Below are positions 44,335 to 53,169 of a stretch of 64,000 bases of DNA, one piece after another. Both the position numbers and the translations under genes were made by a program. Source of the DNA: Schauerella fraxinea (GTDB taxonomy: Bacteria; Pseudomonadota; Gammaproteobacteria; Burkholderiales; Burkholderiaceae_B); the NCBI GenBank assembly GCA_030849965.1, contig JAVDKL010000003.1, positions 62,001 through 126,000 of the forward strand. Reading direction: 5' to 3'. Position 1 is the stretch's first letter. The number at the start of each line of letters is the position of its first letter. Under the pieces are notes generated by a model. It saw nothing but the letters and a program-made list of their open reading frames with translations. It did not search any database and was not told the DNA's origin.

Positions 44335-45204
44335 TCAACGCTGACCCATCAGGCCTTGCGGCCGGAAGGTCAGAAAGAGAAAGATCGCCAGAAAACCGAT
44401 GGCGCTGCGATAGGTGCTGGGCAGCCAGATCAGCGCCACCTCTTCGGCCACGCCGATGACGACCGCGCCGATCACCGCACCGGCCGGGCTGGACAGGCCA
44501 CCCAGCACACTGGCCGCAAAAAACGTCAGCAAAAAGCGTGTGCCGGTGAGCGGGTCGATGCTGGTGTCGATCCCCAGTAACGTGCCGCCCACGCCGGCCA
44601 AGCCCATGCCCACGAAGATCGTGAGCACGGCGATCGTTTTTGGGTTGATGCCCTTCAAGCGCGCGAGCATGGGGTTGTCGGCCACGGCGCGCATGGCCTT
44701 GCCCATGCGCGTGAAGCGAAAGTACGCGAACAACGCAACGGTCACGATGACGGCGATGCCCAGATTGGACAGCTGCTGCGGACTGACGCGCATGCCGACG
44801 ATCGTGACGTCGCGCATCAGCGGCACATCGAAATTGCGCAGCTCGTTGCCGAACGTGAATCGCAGTGCCGACTCGATGGCGATCATGACGGCGATCGACA
44901 CGATGGCGACCGTGAGCATGCCGTCCGGCCCCATCTTGTCGCGCAGTCGCCGCATGCAAAGCCAGTCGCACAGTACGCCCGCGATGCCCGCACCGACGAA
45001 GGCAATCGGGATCGTGGCCAGCGCCGGCAACCCGAGATGGAAGTTGGCCAGATAGGCGAAGTAGGCGCCCAGGCTGGCGATGCCGGCCACGGCAAAGTTC
45101 GGAAACCGCAGGACGGCGTACATCATCGACAAGCCCACGGCCGGCAACGCGATGGCGCCGGCCGAGATCACGCCGTTGACGAGCGCTTGCAAAAACTCGT
45201 TCAC
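44335..45204 (-). CDS. livH: Branched-chain amino acid ABC transporter permease LivH
   Basis: The 289-residue permease begins VNEFLQALVNGVISAGAIAL, the usual LivH N-terminus, and contains RMGKAMRAVADNPMLARLKG with INPKTIAVLTIFVGMGLAGV, the cytoplasmic loop that contacts the ATPases. Translation starts at a GTG (45204) with CAGGAG five bases before it; the frame is open 49 codons further upstream without resemblance. It sits between the binding protein gene (34 bp upstream) and livM. Confidence 0.92.
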   Translation of the reverse strand: MNEFLQALVNGVISAGAIALPAVGLSMMYAVLRFPNFAVAGIASLGAYFAYLANFHLGLPALATIPIAFVGAGIAGVLCDWLCMRRLRDKMGPDGMLTVAIVSIAVMIAIESALRFTFGNELRNFDVPLMRDVTIVGMRVSPQQLSNLGIAVIVTVALFAYFRFTRMGKAMRAVADNPMLARLKGINPKTIAVLTIFVGMGLAGVGGTLLGIDTSIDPLTGTRFLLTFFAASVLGGLSSPAGAVIGAVVIGVAEEVALIWLPSTYRSAIGFLAIFLFLTFRPQGLMGQR

Positions 45205-45238
45205 ACGCGCTCCTGGTTGAGGTGGCCGCGGCGATCCG

Positions 45239-46447
45239 TCATGCGATCTTGAGCAGCGTTTGCTTGCCGGCCTTGATTTGTTCGTAGCGGAATTGCGCGT
45301 CCACCACATCGCCGATCGGGGTGAATTTGCAGGGCCCGCTGGCCCCCACATAGTCGATGGTCTTGCCGGCCGCGATCGCCTTGATCCCTTCCACGGCGCC
45401 GGTCACCGGCTCGCCGCCGGCCGTGCCCACACTGCGCATCGCGTTCTTGATCGCTTCGCCGCTCGCGTTCTTGGCGATCGCCATCGCCATGGTGACGAGG
45501 TTGGCGTGATCGAAGGCCTGGCAGGTGTAGGGGTCGGGATTGTCGTTGCCGATGAGCTGCTTGAGATGCGTATAGGCGCCGCTGCCTTCGGCGGGTGAGG
45601 GCGCAATCGTGAAAATGCCTTCCACCGTTTCCTTCGGCACCGAGTCGATCAGCTGTTTGTTGACGGCATAGGCAAACGCCACCATCTTGCCCTCGAAGCC
45701 GGCGCGATAGATTTCCTTGACCAGCACGGCGGTGTCCGCCACATATCCGCCCAGGATCAGCATGTCGGGTTTACCGGCCAGGGCGCGGTCGACTTCGCTG
45801 CGGTACGTGGCTTTCTTGTCTTCATAGACGATGGTCGTGACGGTACCCCCGGCCGATGCAATAGCCTTCGTGATGTTGTCGGTCATCGACTGCACGAAGG
45901 GCGTCTGCGGCGTCAAATACACCAGTTTCTTGGCGTTCTGGCTCAAGGCGAACTCGCCGAACTTGCGCCCTTGCAAGGTGGTGGTGGGTTGCGTGCGAAA
46001 GAGGTAACCCTGATGCGGCAAGAGCGTCAGGCCGTCGGCGCCCGACGCGCAGGCGATGACGGTTTTGCTTTCCCAGCACAATGGTGCGGCGGCTTGCGTC
46101 ACCGGCGACGACCACAGGCCGATGATGGCCGACACATGATCGATATCGATCAACTTGCGGGCCGCGCGTACCGCTGCTTCCGGGTTGGTCTGGCAGTCTT
46201 CGGTGATGAGGTTGATCCGTTTGCCCAGCACGCCACCGGCGTCATTGACCTCTTTGATGACTGCGGCGATTGCCTTTTGCATCGGCGGCCCGTACTGCGC
46301 GCCCGATCCGGAAAGCGGCGACAGCGCACCGATGCTGATGTCGCCCGATTGGGCGAATGCGCGCTGCAGCGCCAGCGGTTGGGCGGCCAGCATGAGCCCG
46401 GAGGCGGAGAACTTCAAAAAGCGGCGGCGTGGCGTATGGGTCGGCAT
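45239..46447 (-). CDS. Branched-chain amino acid-type ABC transporter binding protein (Tat signal)
   Basis: This periplasmic binding protein of 402 residues belongs to the Leu/Ile/Val type I fold (SGDISIGALSPLSGSGAQYG at the mature start). The signal peptide has a twin-arginine motif, RRRFLKFSASGLMLAA, so export is probably through Tat. The ligand is not certain: this family also binds amides, urea and aromatic acids; the sequence CQTNPEAAVRAARKLI is common to many. Start 46447 follows AAGGA. It is the third gene of the liv-type cluster. The gene for the transported compound's enzyme is not nearby. Confidence 0.9.
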   Translation of the reverse strand: MPTHTPRRRFLKFSASGLMLAAQPLALQRAFAQSGDISIGALSPLSGSGAQYGPPMQKAIAAVIKEVNDAGGVLGKRINLITEDCQTNPEAAVRAARKLIDIDHVSAIIGLWSSPVTQAAAPLCWESKTVIACASGADGLTLLPHQGYLFRTQPTTTLQGRKFGEFALSQNAKKLVYLTPQTPFVQSMTDNITKAIASAGGTVTTIVYEDKKATYRSEVDRALAGKPDMLILGGYVADTAVLVKEIYRAGFEGKMVAFAYAVNKQLIDSVPKETVEGIFTIAPSPAEGSGAYTHLKQLIGNDNPDPYTCQAFDHANLVTMAMAIAKNASGEAIKNAMRSVGTAGGEPVTGAVEGIKAIAAGKTIDYVGASGPCKFTPIGDVVDAQFRYEQIKAGKQTLLKIA

Positions 46448-46466
46448 CGCGAATCCTTCGTGACGA

Positions 46467-47207
46467 TCAAGCGTGGACGGGGCGTTCGGGTGAGCCGCCC
46501 AAAAAGAGGCGGCGCGTTTCGGGGTCGCGCGCAAGGTCTGCGGCAGCGCCATCGGCGCGTTTCGCGCCGCTGACCATCACGACTGCACGATCGGCAATAT
46601 CGAGGGCGGCCAGCGCATTCTGTTCGATCATCAAAATCGTGAGTCCGCCGCGCGCGAGTTCGCCGATGGTGTCGAACAACACATCGCACGCGACCGGTGA
46701 CAGGCCCGCGGAGGGCTCGTCGAGCAGCAGGATATCGGGCTTGCCCATCAGCGCGATCGCCATGGCGACCACCTGTCGCTGACCGCCGGAAAGCGTGCCG
46801 GCCAAGGCGCGGCGCTTCGTGCCCAGGATGGGAAAGCGTGCGTACATTTCATCGATCTTGGCGGCGGCGCCGCGGCCATCCAGAAACGCACCCATCTCGA
46901 GGTTTTCGCGCACCGTCATGCCGGCGAAAACGTTGTACTCCTGCGGGACGAACCCCACGCCGGCGCGAGCGCGCGCCATGGGCGAATGCTCGGCGAGCGG
47001 CTGTCCCTTGAGTTCGACGGTACCGTCCGCCAGGCTGAGCAATCCGGCGATCAACTTCAGAAGCGTGGATTTGCCGGCCCCGTTGGGCCCGATCACCACC
47101 ACCAGTTCGCCGGCCGCGATGTCGAGATCCACACCCTTCACGATGCGCTCGCCGGGGGCGTAGCCGCCGGCCAGGTTACGAACCTTGAACACGGGCTCGG
47201 CGCTCAT
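46467..47207 (-). CDS. livF: ABC transporter ATPase LivF
   Basis: The 246-residue ATPase has Walker A GPNGAGKSTLLKLI, signature GTLSGGQRQVVAMAIALM, and Walker B ILLLDEPSAGLSP. FVPQEYNVFAGMTVRENLEM is the LivF-type Q-loop region. Its start overlaps the livG stop by four bases (ATGA), so the two ATPases are made together. The binding protein gene follows after 19 bp. Confidence 0.93.
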   Translation of the reverse strand: MSAEPVFKVRNLAGGYAPGERIVKGVDLDIAAGELVVVIGPNGAGKSTLLKLIAGLLSLADGTVELKGQPLAEHSPMARARAGVGFVPQEYNVFAGMTVRENLEMGAFLDGRGAAAKIDEMYARFPILGTKRRALAGTLSGGQRQVVAMAIALMGKPDILLLDEPSAGLSPVACDVLFDTIGELARGGLTILMIEQNALAALDIADRAVVMVSGAKRADGAAADLARDPETRRLFLGGSPERPVHA

Positions 47208-47971
47208 TGGGCCACCGCGTGCCGATGGCCCAGATACGCTTCCTGCACACGCGTATCGGCAACCACCTCGTCGTAGGAGCCGCGCGTGAGAAAAGCGCCT
47301 TCGGCCATCACGACGACCTCATCGCAGATCATGCGCACCAGTTCCAGGTCATGCTCGATCAGCAGAATGGTCATGCCCTCGTCACGCAGCAAGGCGAGTT
47401 GTTCGGCGATATCGCGCGATAACGTGGGATTGACGCCGGCCATGGGTTCGTCGAGCAGAATCATTTTGGGATCGGCCATCAGCGCACGGCCGATCTCAAG
47501 CAGCTTCTTCTGGCCGCCCGAAATATCGGTAGCGAGGTTGTCGATCACAGGGTCGAGTTTGACGCGACGGGCGACCTGCCAGGCGCGCTCTTGCAACTCG
47601 GCTTCGCGGCGTGCGGCCGCACGCGAATTGAAGTACGCCGGCCACAGGCTTTCGCCGGGTTGGCGCGTCCCGTAAAGCATCAGGTGTTCGAAGACCGACA
47701 TGCGGGGAAAGCCGCGGGCCAACTGAAAAGTGCGCACCAGACCCGCTTGCGTGATGCGTTCGGGGGCGAGGCCGGCGATCGGCGCACCGTCGAAAACGAT
47801 GTCGCCCTGCATCGTGGGCAAGAGGCCGGTGACGCAGTTGAAGAGTGTGGTCTTGCCGGCGCCATTGGGCCCGATCAATCCGGTAATCGTATTGCCGCGG
47901 ACCGCGAACGACGCGCCATTGAGTACGCGCACGCCGCTGAACCCCACGCGCAAGTCCTTGATATCCAGCAC
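47204..47971 (-). CDS. livG: ABC transporter ATPase LivG
   Basis: The 255-residue ATPase has Walker A GPNGAGKTTLFNCVTG, signature ISGGQKKLLEIGRALM and Walker B ILLDEPMAGVNP, and ends in EAYLGHRHAVAQ, a normal LivG tail. It starts at a GTG (47971) after AGGGGAAG. First gene of the cluster; the promoter should lie in the 189 bp between it and the lytic transglycosylase gene, where a GTATAC sequence (48067) is the only dyad noticed. Confidence 0.93.
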   Translation of the reverse strand: MLDIKDLRVGFSGVRVLNGASFAVRGNTITGLIGPNGAGKTTLFNCVTGLLPTMQGDIVFDGAPIAGLAPERITQAGLVRTFQLARGFPRMSVFEHLMLYGTRQPGESLWPAYFNSRAAARREAELQERAWQVARRVKLDPVIDNLATDISGGQKKLLEIGRALMADPKMILLDEPMAGVNPTLSRDIAEQLALLRDEGMTILLIEHDLELVRMICDEVVVMAEGAFLTRGSYDEVVADTRVQEAYLGHRHAVAQ

Positions 47972-48160
47972 GCCAACTTCCCCTAGAAGATGCCCATGTC
48001 TCGACCGGGTGGGCAGCTACGGTTGCGCGCGCTACCTCGAATACATTGGATTGGATCCAGGATTATGTATACGGTGAGTCATGGTATGCGGACGGCGCAA
48101 AGCCCGCAATGGTTGCGGCATTAGGGATTACGCGACGATGGCGCCGCGTGCGGAGAGTCG

Positions 48161-48856
48161 TTATTTCAGGACGACGTAGGAGCGGTAGAGCGCGGTCACA
48201 TTGCGCACATAGGCCTGCGTTTCGGCATAAGGGGGAATGCCGTCGTAGCGGGCCACCGCGCCTTCGCCGGCGTTGTAGGCGGCCAGCGCCAGATCCATGC
48301 GGCCGGGATATTGATCGAGCAGGCGCCGCAGGTGCCGTGCGCCCGCACCCACATTGGTCGCCGGATCGAGCAGGGCGGTCTGGATGTCGCGGGCGTTGAT
48401 CAGTGCCACGGCAGTGCCGGGCATCAATTGCATCAGCCCCAGGGCGCCCTTGGGCGAGCGTGCATCCTTGCGAAAGCCGGATTCGATGGCAATGACGGCG
48501 CTGATCAAGGCGCGATCGACGCCCGAGTCTTTGGACGCCTGACCGATCACATTGTGAAAGCCGGCCAGACCGGGATGGGCTTGCAACTGCGCCATCCGGG
48601 CAGCGGTCGCCTCCGGGCTGTCGACGAGTCCACCCGCGCCGCAGGCCGAGCAGCGGTCGGTCGTGCCCAAGCGGGCAGCCGCGCGCACCTGCGCCGACTT
48701 GTAGTGTTTGGCCATGCCGGTGGGCACAATCATCGTGCGCCAGCGGCCGAAGGGATCTTTGTAGCGGTAAGTGTCGTTGGCGTGGGCGACCGGAACGATC
48801 GTCGCACCGAGCAGCAATGCCAAAGCAACCCGCCAGGTAGGGATTCGTGGAGTCAT
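48161..48856 (-). CDS. Lytic transglycosylase (SLT family)
   Basis: The 231-residue murein-cleaving enzyme has a signal peptide cut after AHA (ND follows), a short spacer with the CSACG cysteine pair, and a C-terminal SLT domain: catalytic Glu in SAVIAIESGFRKDARSPKGA, then GLMQLMPGTA and LALAAYNAGEGAVARYDGIP with YAETQAYVRNV. It cleaves glycan strands with formation of anhydro-muropeptides. Small stand-alone SLT proteins often help assemble secretion systems or pili, but no such system is in the window. ATG 48856 is preceded by AGGA. Confidence 0.92.
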   Translation of the reverse strand: MTPRIPTWRVALALLLGATIVPVAHANDTYRYKDPFGRWRTMIVPTGMAKHYKSAQVRAAARLGTTDRCSACGAGGLVDSPEATAARMAQLQAHPGLAGFHNVIGQASKDSGVDRALISAVIAIESGFRKDARSPKGALGLMQLMPGTAVALINARDIQTALLDPATNVGAGARHLRRLLDQYPGRMDLALAAYNAGEGAVARYDGIPPYAETQAYVRNVTALYRSYVVLK

Positions 48857-48976
48857 CGAGTCCTGCCGCCTGTGGTTGTGAGGGAACCTGTCAGACGTAT
48901 GGTGGCCGCAATTGCCGCTGCCGTCGCTCCGGCATGCGGCCTAAGCCTTATCGATGACGACCTGGGCGTGAAGCGG

Positions 48977-49537
48977 TTATGCGCGTCCCGCCATGCGGTT
49001 CAGGATGTCGTCTTTCCAGACCACGCGATGCATGATGACCATGGCGATGTGGCCCACGATCAGCGCCAGCAATGTCCATCCCAGCAAACCATGCACGGCG
49101 CTGGCGGGGGCGATCAATGCCGGGTTCTGCTGACCCGTCGCCTCAAACACCTGGATGCCGAACGGTGCGAAACCCCGGCCGCGCCCATACGCGCGCAGCA
49201 GTGCCAGGAAGGGCACGACGATCATCAGTGCGTACAGCAGCAGATGACCGGCGGCGGCAAAGCGGCCGAGCGGGCCGGGCTGGTGGGCGGGACGGCGCTT
49301 CAGGTTGCTCAACCCCCAGGCACCGCGCAGCAGCACCAGCACCATCAAACAGAAGCCGTTGGTGCCGTGGGTCGACCAGAAAAAACGTTCGATCGGCGTA
49401 TCGCTGGCGAAGGCATGCAGCAGCGCACTGGTGAACTGCCAGGCGAACAAGGCCGCCATCGTCCAGTGAAACACCCGGCTGACGGCGCCGTAGCGCTGCG
49501 AATTGTCCGTCCAGGTTGAAGAAGGTGTCGTGCTCAT
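48977..49537 (-). CDS. Cytochrome b561
   Basis: The 186-residue inner-membrane haem protein has four predicted helices with His residues on helices 1, 2 and 4 (SRVFHWTMAALFAWQ, STHGTNGFCLMVLVL, HLLLYALMIVVPFLALL and HGLLGWTLLALIVGHIAMV), the YceJ/CybB pattern. It would pass electrons from the quinone pool to periplasmic acceptors. AAGGAA precedes ATG 49537. It stands alone between the lytic transglycosylase and M20 peptidase genes, all on the minus strand but with gaps over 100 bp. Confidence 0.92.
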   Translation of the reverse strand: MSTTPSSTWTDNSQRYGAVSRVFHWTMAALFAWQFTSALLHAFASDTPIERFFWSTHGTNGFCLMVLVLLRGAWGLSNLKRRPAHQPGPLGRFAAAGHLLLYALMIVVPFLALLRAYGRGRGFAPFGIQVFEATGQQNPALIAPASAVHGLLGWTLLALIVGHIAMVIMHRVVWKDDILNRMAGRA

Positions 49538-49623
49538 CTATCCAGTTCCTTATGCTCGGCAGGATGCGAAGCGTGATCTCGAATAAGCAGATTGTCGGTG
49601 CTGGAGAAAGTTCCGTACACCCC

Positions 49624-49653
49624 AAATAAACCCGGCCCGTGGGGAGCGGGCCG
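49624..49653 (-). terminator. Putative terminator of the M20 peptidase gene
   Basis: On the minus strand, stem CGGCCCG/CGGGCCG with a 7-base loop is followed by GGTTTATTT, an imperfect U-tract. A second hairpin with a 9-bp stem (TGCAACGCC/GGCGTTGCA, 49695-49717) lies between it and the peptidase stop. Confidence 0.6.
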
Positions 49654-49749
49654 AGTGCGGCGGTAAACGGGCATGCCGGGCTGCCGTCCGTGCATGCAAC
49701 GCCGTCGTGGCGTTGCAGCCGCGTGACTGCCCGGCCGAGTGCCGAAACC

Positions 49750-51045
49750 TTATTTCGAGGCGGCTTTGCCTTGCGACACATCCATGATCATGCGGGTGGC
49801 CAGATACAGGCGCGGCACGATGGTATTGGTGAGTACATATTCGGCGTCGTTGGAATGCGCACCGAAGCCGCTCAAGCCGAAGCCTTCGATCACGGCACCC
49901 TTGGATTTCAGGCCGGCGAACGCCGCGTCGGTGCCGCCGCCGGTGGCGCGATCGAGCACGTTCATGGGCAACCCGAGTTCGTCGTAAATCGTTTTGCCGT
50001 GGGCGGCGAGCGCGCGCGAAGCATCGGTGGCCTGCAGGGGCGGGCGGCGCACCTCGAACTTCAGGTCAACCTTGGATTCCGGCAGCAGCTTCTTTTGAAT
50101 GCGTTCGCGCATCGCCGCTTCCAGCGCGTCGAAGTCCGACACCTTCAGCGCGCGGGCATCGGCCTGCGCGGTGGCCTGCCCGGGAATCACGTTGCGGTTG
50201 GTGCCGGCCTGCGCCACGGTCCAATTGAGCTTCAAGCCGGCGTCGTTTTGCGACAGGTCGTCCATCTGCAGCACTTGATGCGCAAGTTCGTACAGGGCGT
50301 TCACACCGCCCTCAGGGCGCGAACCGGCATGTGAGGTGCGGCCTTGCACCGTGAGATAAGCCGATCCGATGCCGCTGGTGGCCAGGCGCAGATCGCCCTT
50401 GGCACCGCCGCCTTCGAACGACAACACCGCATCTTGTTCGGCACCCAGCCGCGTAATGGTGCTGCGCGCGCCGGGCGAGCTGATTTCCTCGTCGCCGTTG
50501 ATCAGCACGGTGAGCGTGCCGTAATCCTTTACGCCGAGCTTTTGCAGGATGGCCACCGTATTGATGATGAGCGCCACGCCTTGCTTGTCGTCGGCGATGC
50601 CCAGGCCATACGCTTTATCGCCCTCGACCCGATACGGCTGATCCTTGAGCATGCCGGGCAGATACACGGTATCCATATGCGCGATCAGCATGATCTTCTT
50701 GGTACCCGTGCCGGTGAATTCGGCGTGCACCATCGGGCCGATCTTCTCAGGCGTATCGTCCATGCGGAAGATATCGGTGGGCGTGATGATCTCGACTTTT
50801 CCGCCTTGCTGCTGCAAACGTTCCGCCACCAGCGCTGCTATCTTGGCCACGCCTTCCGGGTCTTTGCTGCCGGATTCGATATTCACCAGATCGCGCATCG
50901 TGTCCAACACGCCCTGCTGCTGCGCTTGGGCCGCATCATGCACCTGGGCGACCGGCGCGGCATGGGCGGCACCCATCGAGAGACAGAACGCCAGCGCAAG
51001 CGCGGTGTGGCGGGGGCGCAGCACGGGGGATGACAGCATAGGCAT
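49750..51045 (-). CDS. M20 family metallopeptidase (glutamate carboxypeptidase-like)
   Basis: The exported zinc peptidase of 431 residues has a signal peptide (CLSMGAAHA). Metal ligands are visible in order: HMDTVY, GIADDKQG (bridging Asp), NGDEEISS (catalytic Glu and ligand Glu) and, near the end, AHSNDAEYV (His). The dimerisation domain carries GRTSHAGSRPEGGVNA. It resembles carboxypeptidase G2, which removes C-terminal glutamate from folates and peptides; the actual substrate is not certain. ATG 51045 has AGGAA upstream; an in-frame ATG two codons on is possible. The earlier 107 open codons include the small lipoprotein gene in another frame and are not used. Confidence 0.92.
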   Translation of the reverse strand: MPMLSSPVLRPRHTALALAFCLSMGAAHAAPVAQVHDAAQAQQQGVLDTMRDLVNIESGSKDPEGVAKIAALVAERLQQQGGKVEIITPTDIFRMDDTPEKIGPMVHAEFTGTGTKKIMLIAHMDTVYLPGMLKDQPYRVEGDKAYGLGIADDKQGVALIINTVAILQKLGVKDYGTLTVLINGDEEISSPGARSTITRLGAEQDAVLSFEGGGAKGDLRLATSGIGSAYLTVQGRTSHAGSRPEGGVNALYELAHQVLQMDDLSQNDAGLKLNWTVAQAGTNRNVIPGQATAQADARALKVSDFDALEAAMRERIQKKLLPESKVDLKFEVRRPPLQATDASRALAAHGKTIYDELGLPMNVLDRATGGGTDAAFAGLKSKGAVIEGFGLSGFGAHSNDAEYVLTNTIVPRLYLATRMIMDVSQGKAASK

Positions 51046-51118
51046 GACGGTACGTTCCTTGGCAGGCAGAGGGAAAAATGATCGTACTCGCATCCGCGCG
51101 CGCCGTCGTGCACACGTG

Positions 51119-51145
51119 AAAACGCCCCATGGCGATGGGGCGTTT
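51119..51145. terminator. Bidirectional terminator after the small lipoprotein gene
   Basis: AAACGCCCCAT-GGCG-ATGGGGCGTTT, an 11-bp perfect stem with A- and T-runs at the ends. It separates the small lipoprotein gene from the M20 peptidase gene on the minus strand and supports the lipoprotein as a real transcribed gene. Confidence 0.85.
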
Positions 51146-51170
51146 GGCGTGCGGGCAGGCTGGGGGCAGA

Positions 51171-51317
51171 TCAGTTGCCGGCGCCGGTATCGGGGTAATA
51201 GCCAGGCTGGCCGGCGTTGGTGGCCGGACCGGTAGAGGAGGGCATGCTTCCCATACCGCTGCAACCAGCGAGCACGGCGAGGGTAAGGGCAACAGCCAAT
51301 AATTTTGCTTGGTTCAT
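51171..51317 (-). CDS. Small lipoprotein of 48 residues
   Basis: This short gene reads MNQAKLLAVALTLAVLAGC as lipoprotein signal with lipobox LAGC (Cys at residue 19), then a Ser/Gly/Pro-rich tail ending GQPGYYPDTGAGN. The mature part is only about 30 residues. It has a good ribosome site (CCGGAG, 7 nt) and its own terminator, so I am fairly sure it is real. I do not know its function; similar tiny lipoproteins occur in related bacteria. Directly upstream of the ribosome site on its coding strand is a run of 11 C residues, and upstream of that is a LysR gene on the same strand (67 bp between the two genes). Confidence 0.82.
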   Translation of the reverse strand: MNQAKLLAVALTLAVLAGCSGMGSMPSSTGPATNAGQPGYYPDTGAGN

Positions 51318-51335
51318 GATGGACTCCGGAGCGGT

Positions 51336-51346
51336 GGGGGGGGGGG
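51336..51346 (-). repeat. C11 homopolymer tract before the small lipoprotein gene
   Basis: Eleven G on the plus strand, C on the coding strand, ending 18 bp before the ATG at 51317. A tract of this length is prone to slipped-strand changes; in Bordetella fim promoters a poly-C run switches expression. Confidence 0.9.
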
Positions 51347-51384
51347 TAGGACTTTCCCTTAAGCATCGCGCGTGCCCAAAAGCC

Positions 51385-52302
51385 CTAATCCCTCTTGATC
51401 ATGCCGGTTGCCGAACTGGCGTAGTGCGCCACCATGAAATCCACGAACGCCCGCACCTTGGGCGCGATGTGCCGGGCGCTGGGGTAGAGGGCGTAGTAAT
51501 GGCGTTTACCCAGCGTGTGGGCGGGCAATATCCGAATCAGGGCACCGCGCTCCAGATCGCGCGCAACGGTATGTTGCGTGAAGGCGGCAATGCCGCACCC
51601 CGCCAGCGTGGCGGCGTAAACGGCAGTGATCGCATCGAACTGCAGCGCCGTGTCGACCGCAACCGCCACGGCTTCGCCGTTCGCCTGCGAGATCGACCAG
51701 GACGACGCGCTGCCCGACCCGGCAAACGACAGCAGCCGGTGGCGCGCGAGCTCCTTCACGTCGCGCGGCAGGCCATGTCGCGACACGTAGCCGGGCGATG
51801 CCACCATCACAAGATCGGATTCGGCAAGCACGCGTGCTGCCAGCGTGGAGTCCGCGAGCGCCGCAGTCACCCGCAGCGCCAGATCGAATCGCCCCGCGAT
51901 CAAGTCCACGAAGCGGTCTTCACACGACACGTCGAGTTGGATGTCTGGATAGGCATCTTGAAACGCCGGCAACCAATCCGGCAACTCAAGCACGCCGATC
52001 GCCGTAGGAATGCTGACGCGCAGCAGTCCGGAAGGCTGCTCGTGGCTCTGCGCCACATCCAGGGCGGCCGCGTCCAACCGATCGAGGATCTCCTGGCTTG
52101 CCCGGTAATAGCGCGCGCCCGCTTCGGTGAGCGCCAGGCGGCGCGTCGTGCGATTGACCAGTGCCACGCCGAGCGCCTGCTCCAGTTGCTGCAGAAGACG
52201 AGAGAGCTTTGATGGCGTGCTGTTCAGACGATCGGCCGCCGCGGTAAACCCTTGCGCCTCGACAATGCCGCGGAAGGCGCGCATGGCCTCGATCTGATCC
52301 AT
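51385..52302 (-). CDS. LysR-family regulator
   Basis: The 305-residue regulator begins MDQIEAMRAFRGIVEAQGFT, then AAADRLNSTPSKLSRLLQQL with TRRLALTEAGARYYRASQEI, the CrgA-like subgroup pattern. The effector domain starts LLRVSIPTAIGVLELPDWLP. Start 52302 has TTGGAG nine bases upstream. It lies 45 bp downstream of the exported isochorismatase-family gene on the same strand and could be its co-transcribed regulator. The target is not clear because no gene is divergent from it. Confidence 0.92.
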   Translation of the reverse strand: MDQIEAMRAFRGIVEAQGFTAAADRLNSTPSKLSRLLQQLEQALGVALVNRTTRRLALTEAGARYYRASQEILDRLDAAALDVAQSHEQPSGLLRVSIPTAIGVLELPDWLPAFQDAYPDIQLDVSCEDRFVDLIAGRFDLALRVTAALADSTLAARVLAESDLVMVASPGYVSRHGLPRDVKELARHRLLSFAGSGSASSWSISQANGEAVAVAVDTALQFDAITAVYAATLAGCGIAAFTQHTVARDLERGALIRILPAHTLGKRHYYALYPSARHIAPKVRAFVDFMVAHYASSATGMIKRD

Positions 52303-52347
52303 CGTCGGGTCTCCAAGAGCGGCGCACACCGTGGCGCCCGATGCGCG

Positions 52348-53052
52348 TCAGTGTAGCGGCAGGCGGGTGATCTGCGCCGTGCTCAACACATCGCCGAACG
52401 TGTCTTCGATTTCGGCCAGCGCCGCGGCATGCAGGCTCGCATGACCCACGCGCTCGCCGTTGACGCGCTGGATGTCGCGCGTGGCGGTGGCGTCCGAGGC
52501 GACCACAACGGTGTAGCCCAACGGCGCGGCATCGCGCGCGGCACCCGCGATACACGCATGCGTCATCAGGCCGGCAATCACGATCGTCTTGATGTTGGCC
52601 GCTTTCAGGCGGGCATCCAGATCGGTGCCCACGAAGGCGCTGACGTTTTCTTTCTGAACCACCACGTCTTTTGCACGCGGTTGGATATCGGGGTGGAACG
52701 CAACGGTGGGGCCATCGATCGCAAACACCGGCGAGCCGGCCGGCGCCACATGCTGCACGTGATAGACGGGTATGCGGGCTTGATCGGCAAACTGGATCAG
52801 ACGCTTGGCGTTGGCCAGGGCCGCCGCGCCATCGGGAATGGGCATGCGACCGGTGAAGTATTCGTTCTGAAAGTCGATCACCACGAGCGCGGTGCTCGCC
52901 GGATCCAGACCGGCGATCGGTGTGGCACCCGACATGGCGCGGATCGTGGGATGGGGGGCGGCCACTGCCGGACCGCTGGGAATGACCGCGGCGGCGGCGG
53001 CGATCGCGGTCGAAAAGACTGCGGCAAACAGGCGGGAAAGGGTCGAATGCAT
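52348..53052 (-). CDS. Exported isochorismatase-family cysteine hydrolase
   Basis: The 234-residue protein has a signal peptide (cut after AVAA near residue 31) and an intact cysteine-hydrolase triad: Asp in ALVVIDFQNEYF, Lys in VVVQKENVSAF, and nucleophile Cys in AGLMTHACIAGAARDA. It probably hydrolyses an amide or related bond in the periplasm, which is unusual since most relatives are cytoplasmic. This contrasts with the cysteine-less relative at 32415. Start 53052 places the signal peptide correctly; the frame is open 47 codons upstream without resemblance. It is followed by a LysR gene on the same strand. Confidence 0.88.
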   Translation of the reverse strand: MHSTLSRLFAAVFSTAIAAAAAVIPSGPAVAAPHPTIRAMSGATPIAGLDPASTALVVIDFQNEYFTGRMPIPDGAAALANAKRLIQFADQARIPVYHVQHVAPAGSPVFAIDGPTVAFHPDIQPRAKDVVVQKENVSAFVGTDLDARLKAANIKTIVIAGLMTHACIAGAARDAAPLGYTVVVASDATATRDIQRVNGERVGHASLHAAALAEIEDTFGDVLSTAQITRLPLH

Positions 53053-53169
53053 GAGGGTCTCGAGGTGAACAAAAGGAGACCCAAAGATTAAGCACGCGAC
53101 CCCTTGCGAACAATGCCGGTCGGCACAAAACGCTTTTGCGAAAACTGCGATAGTCGCATTAGGCGGCAT

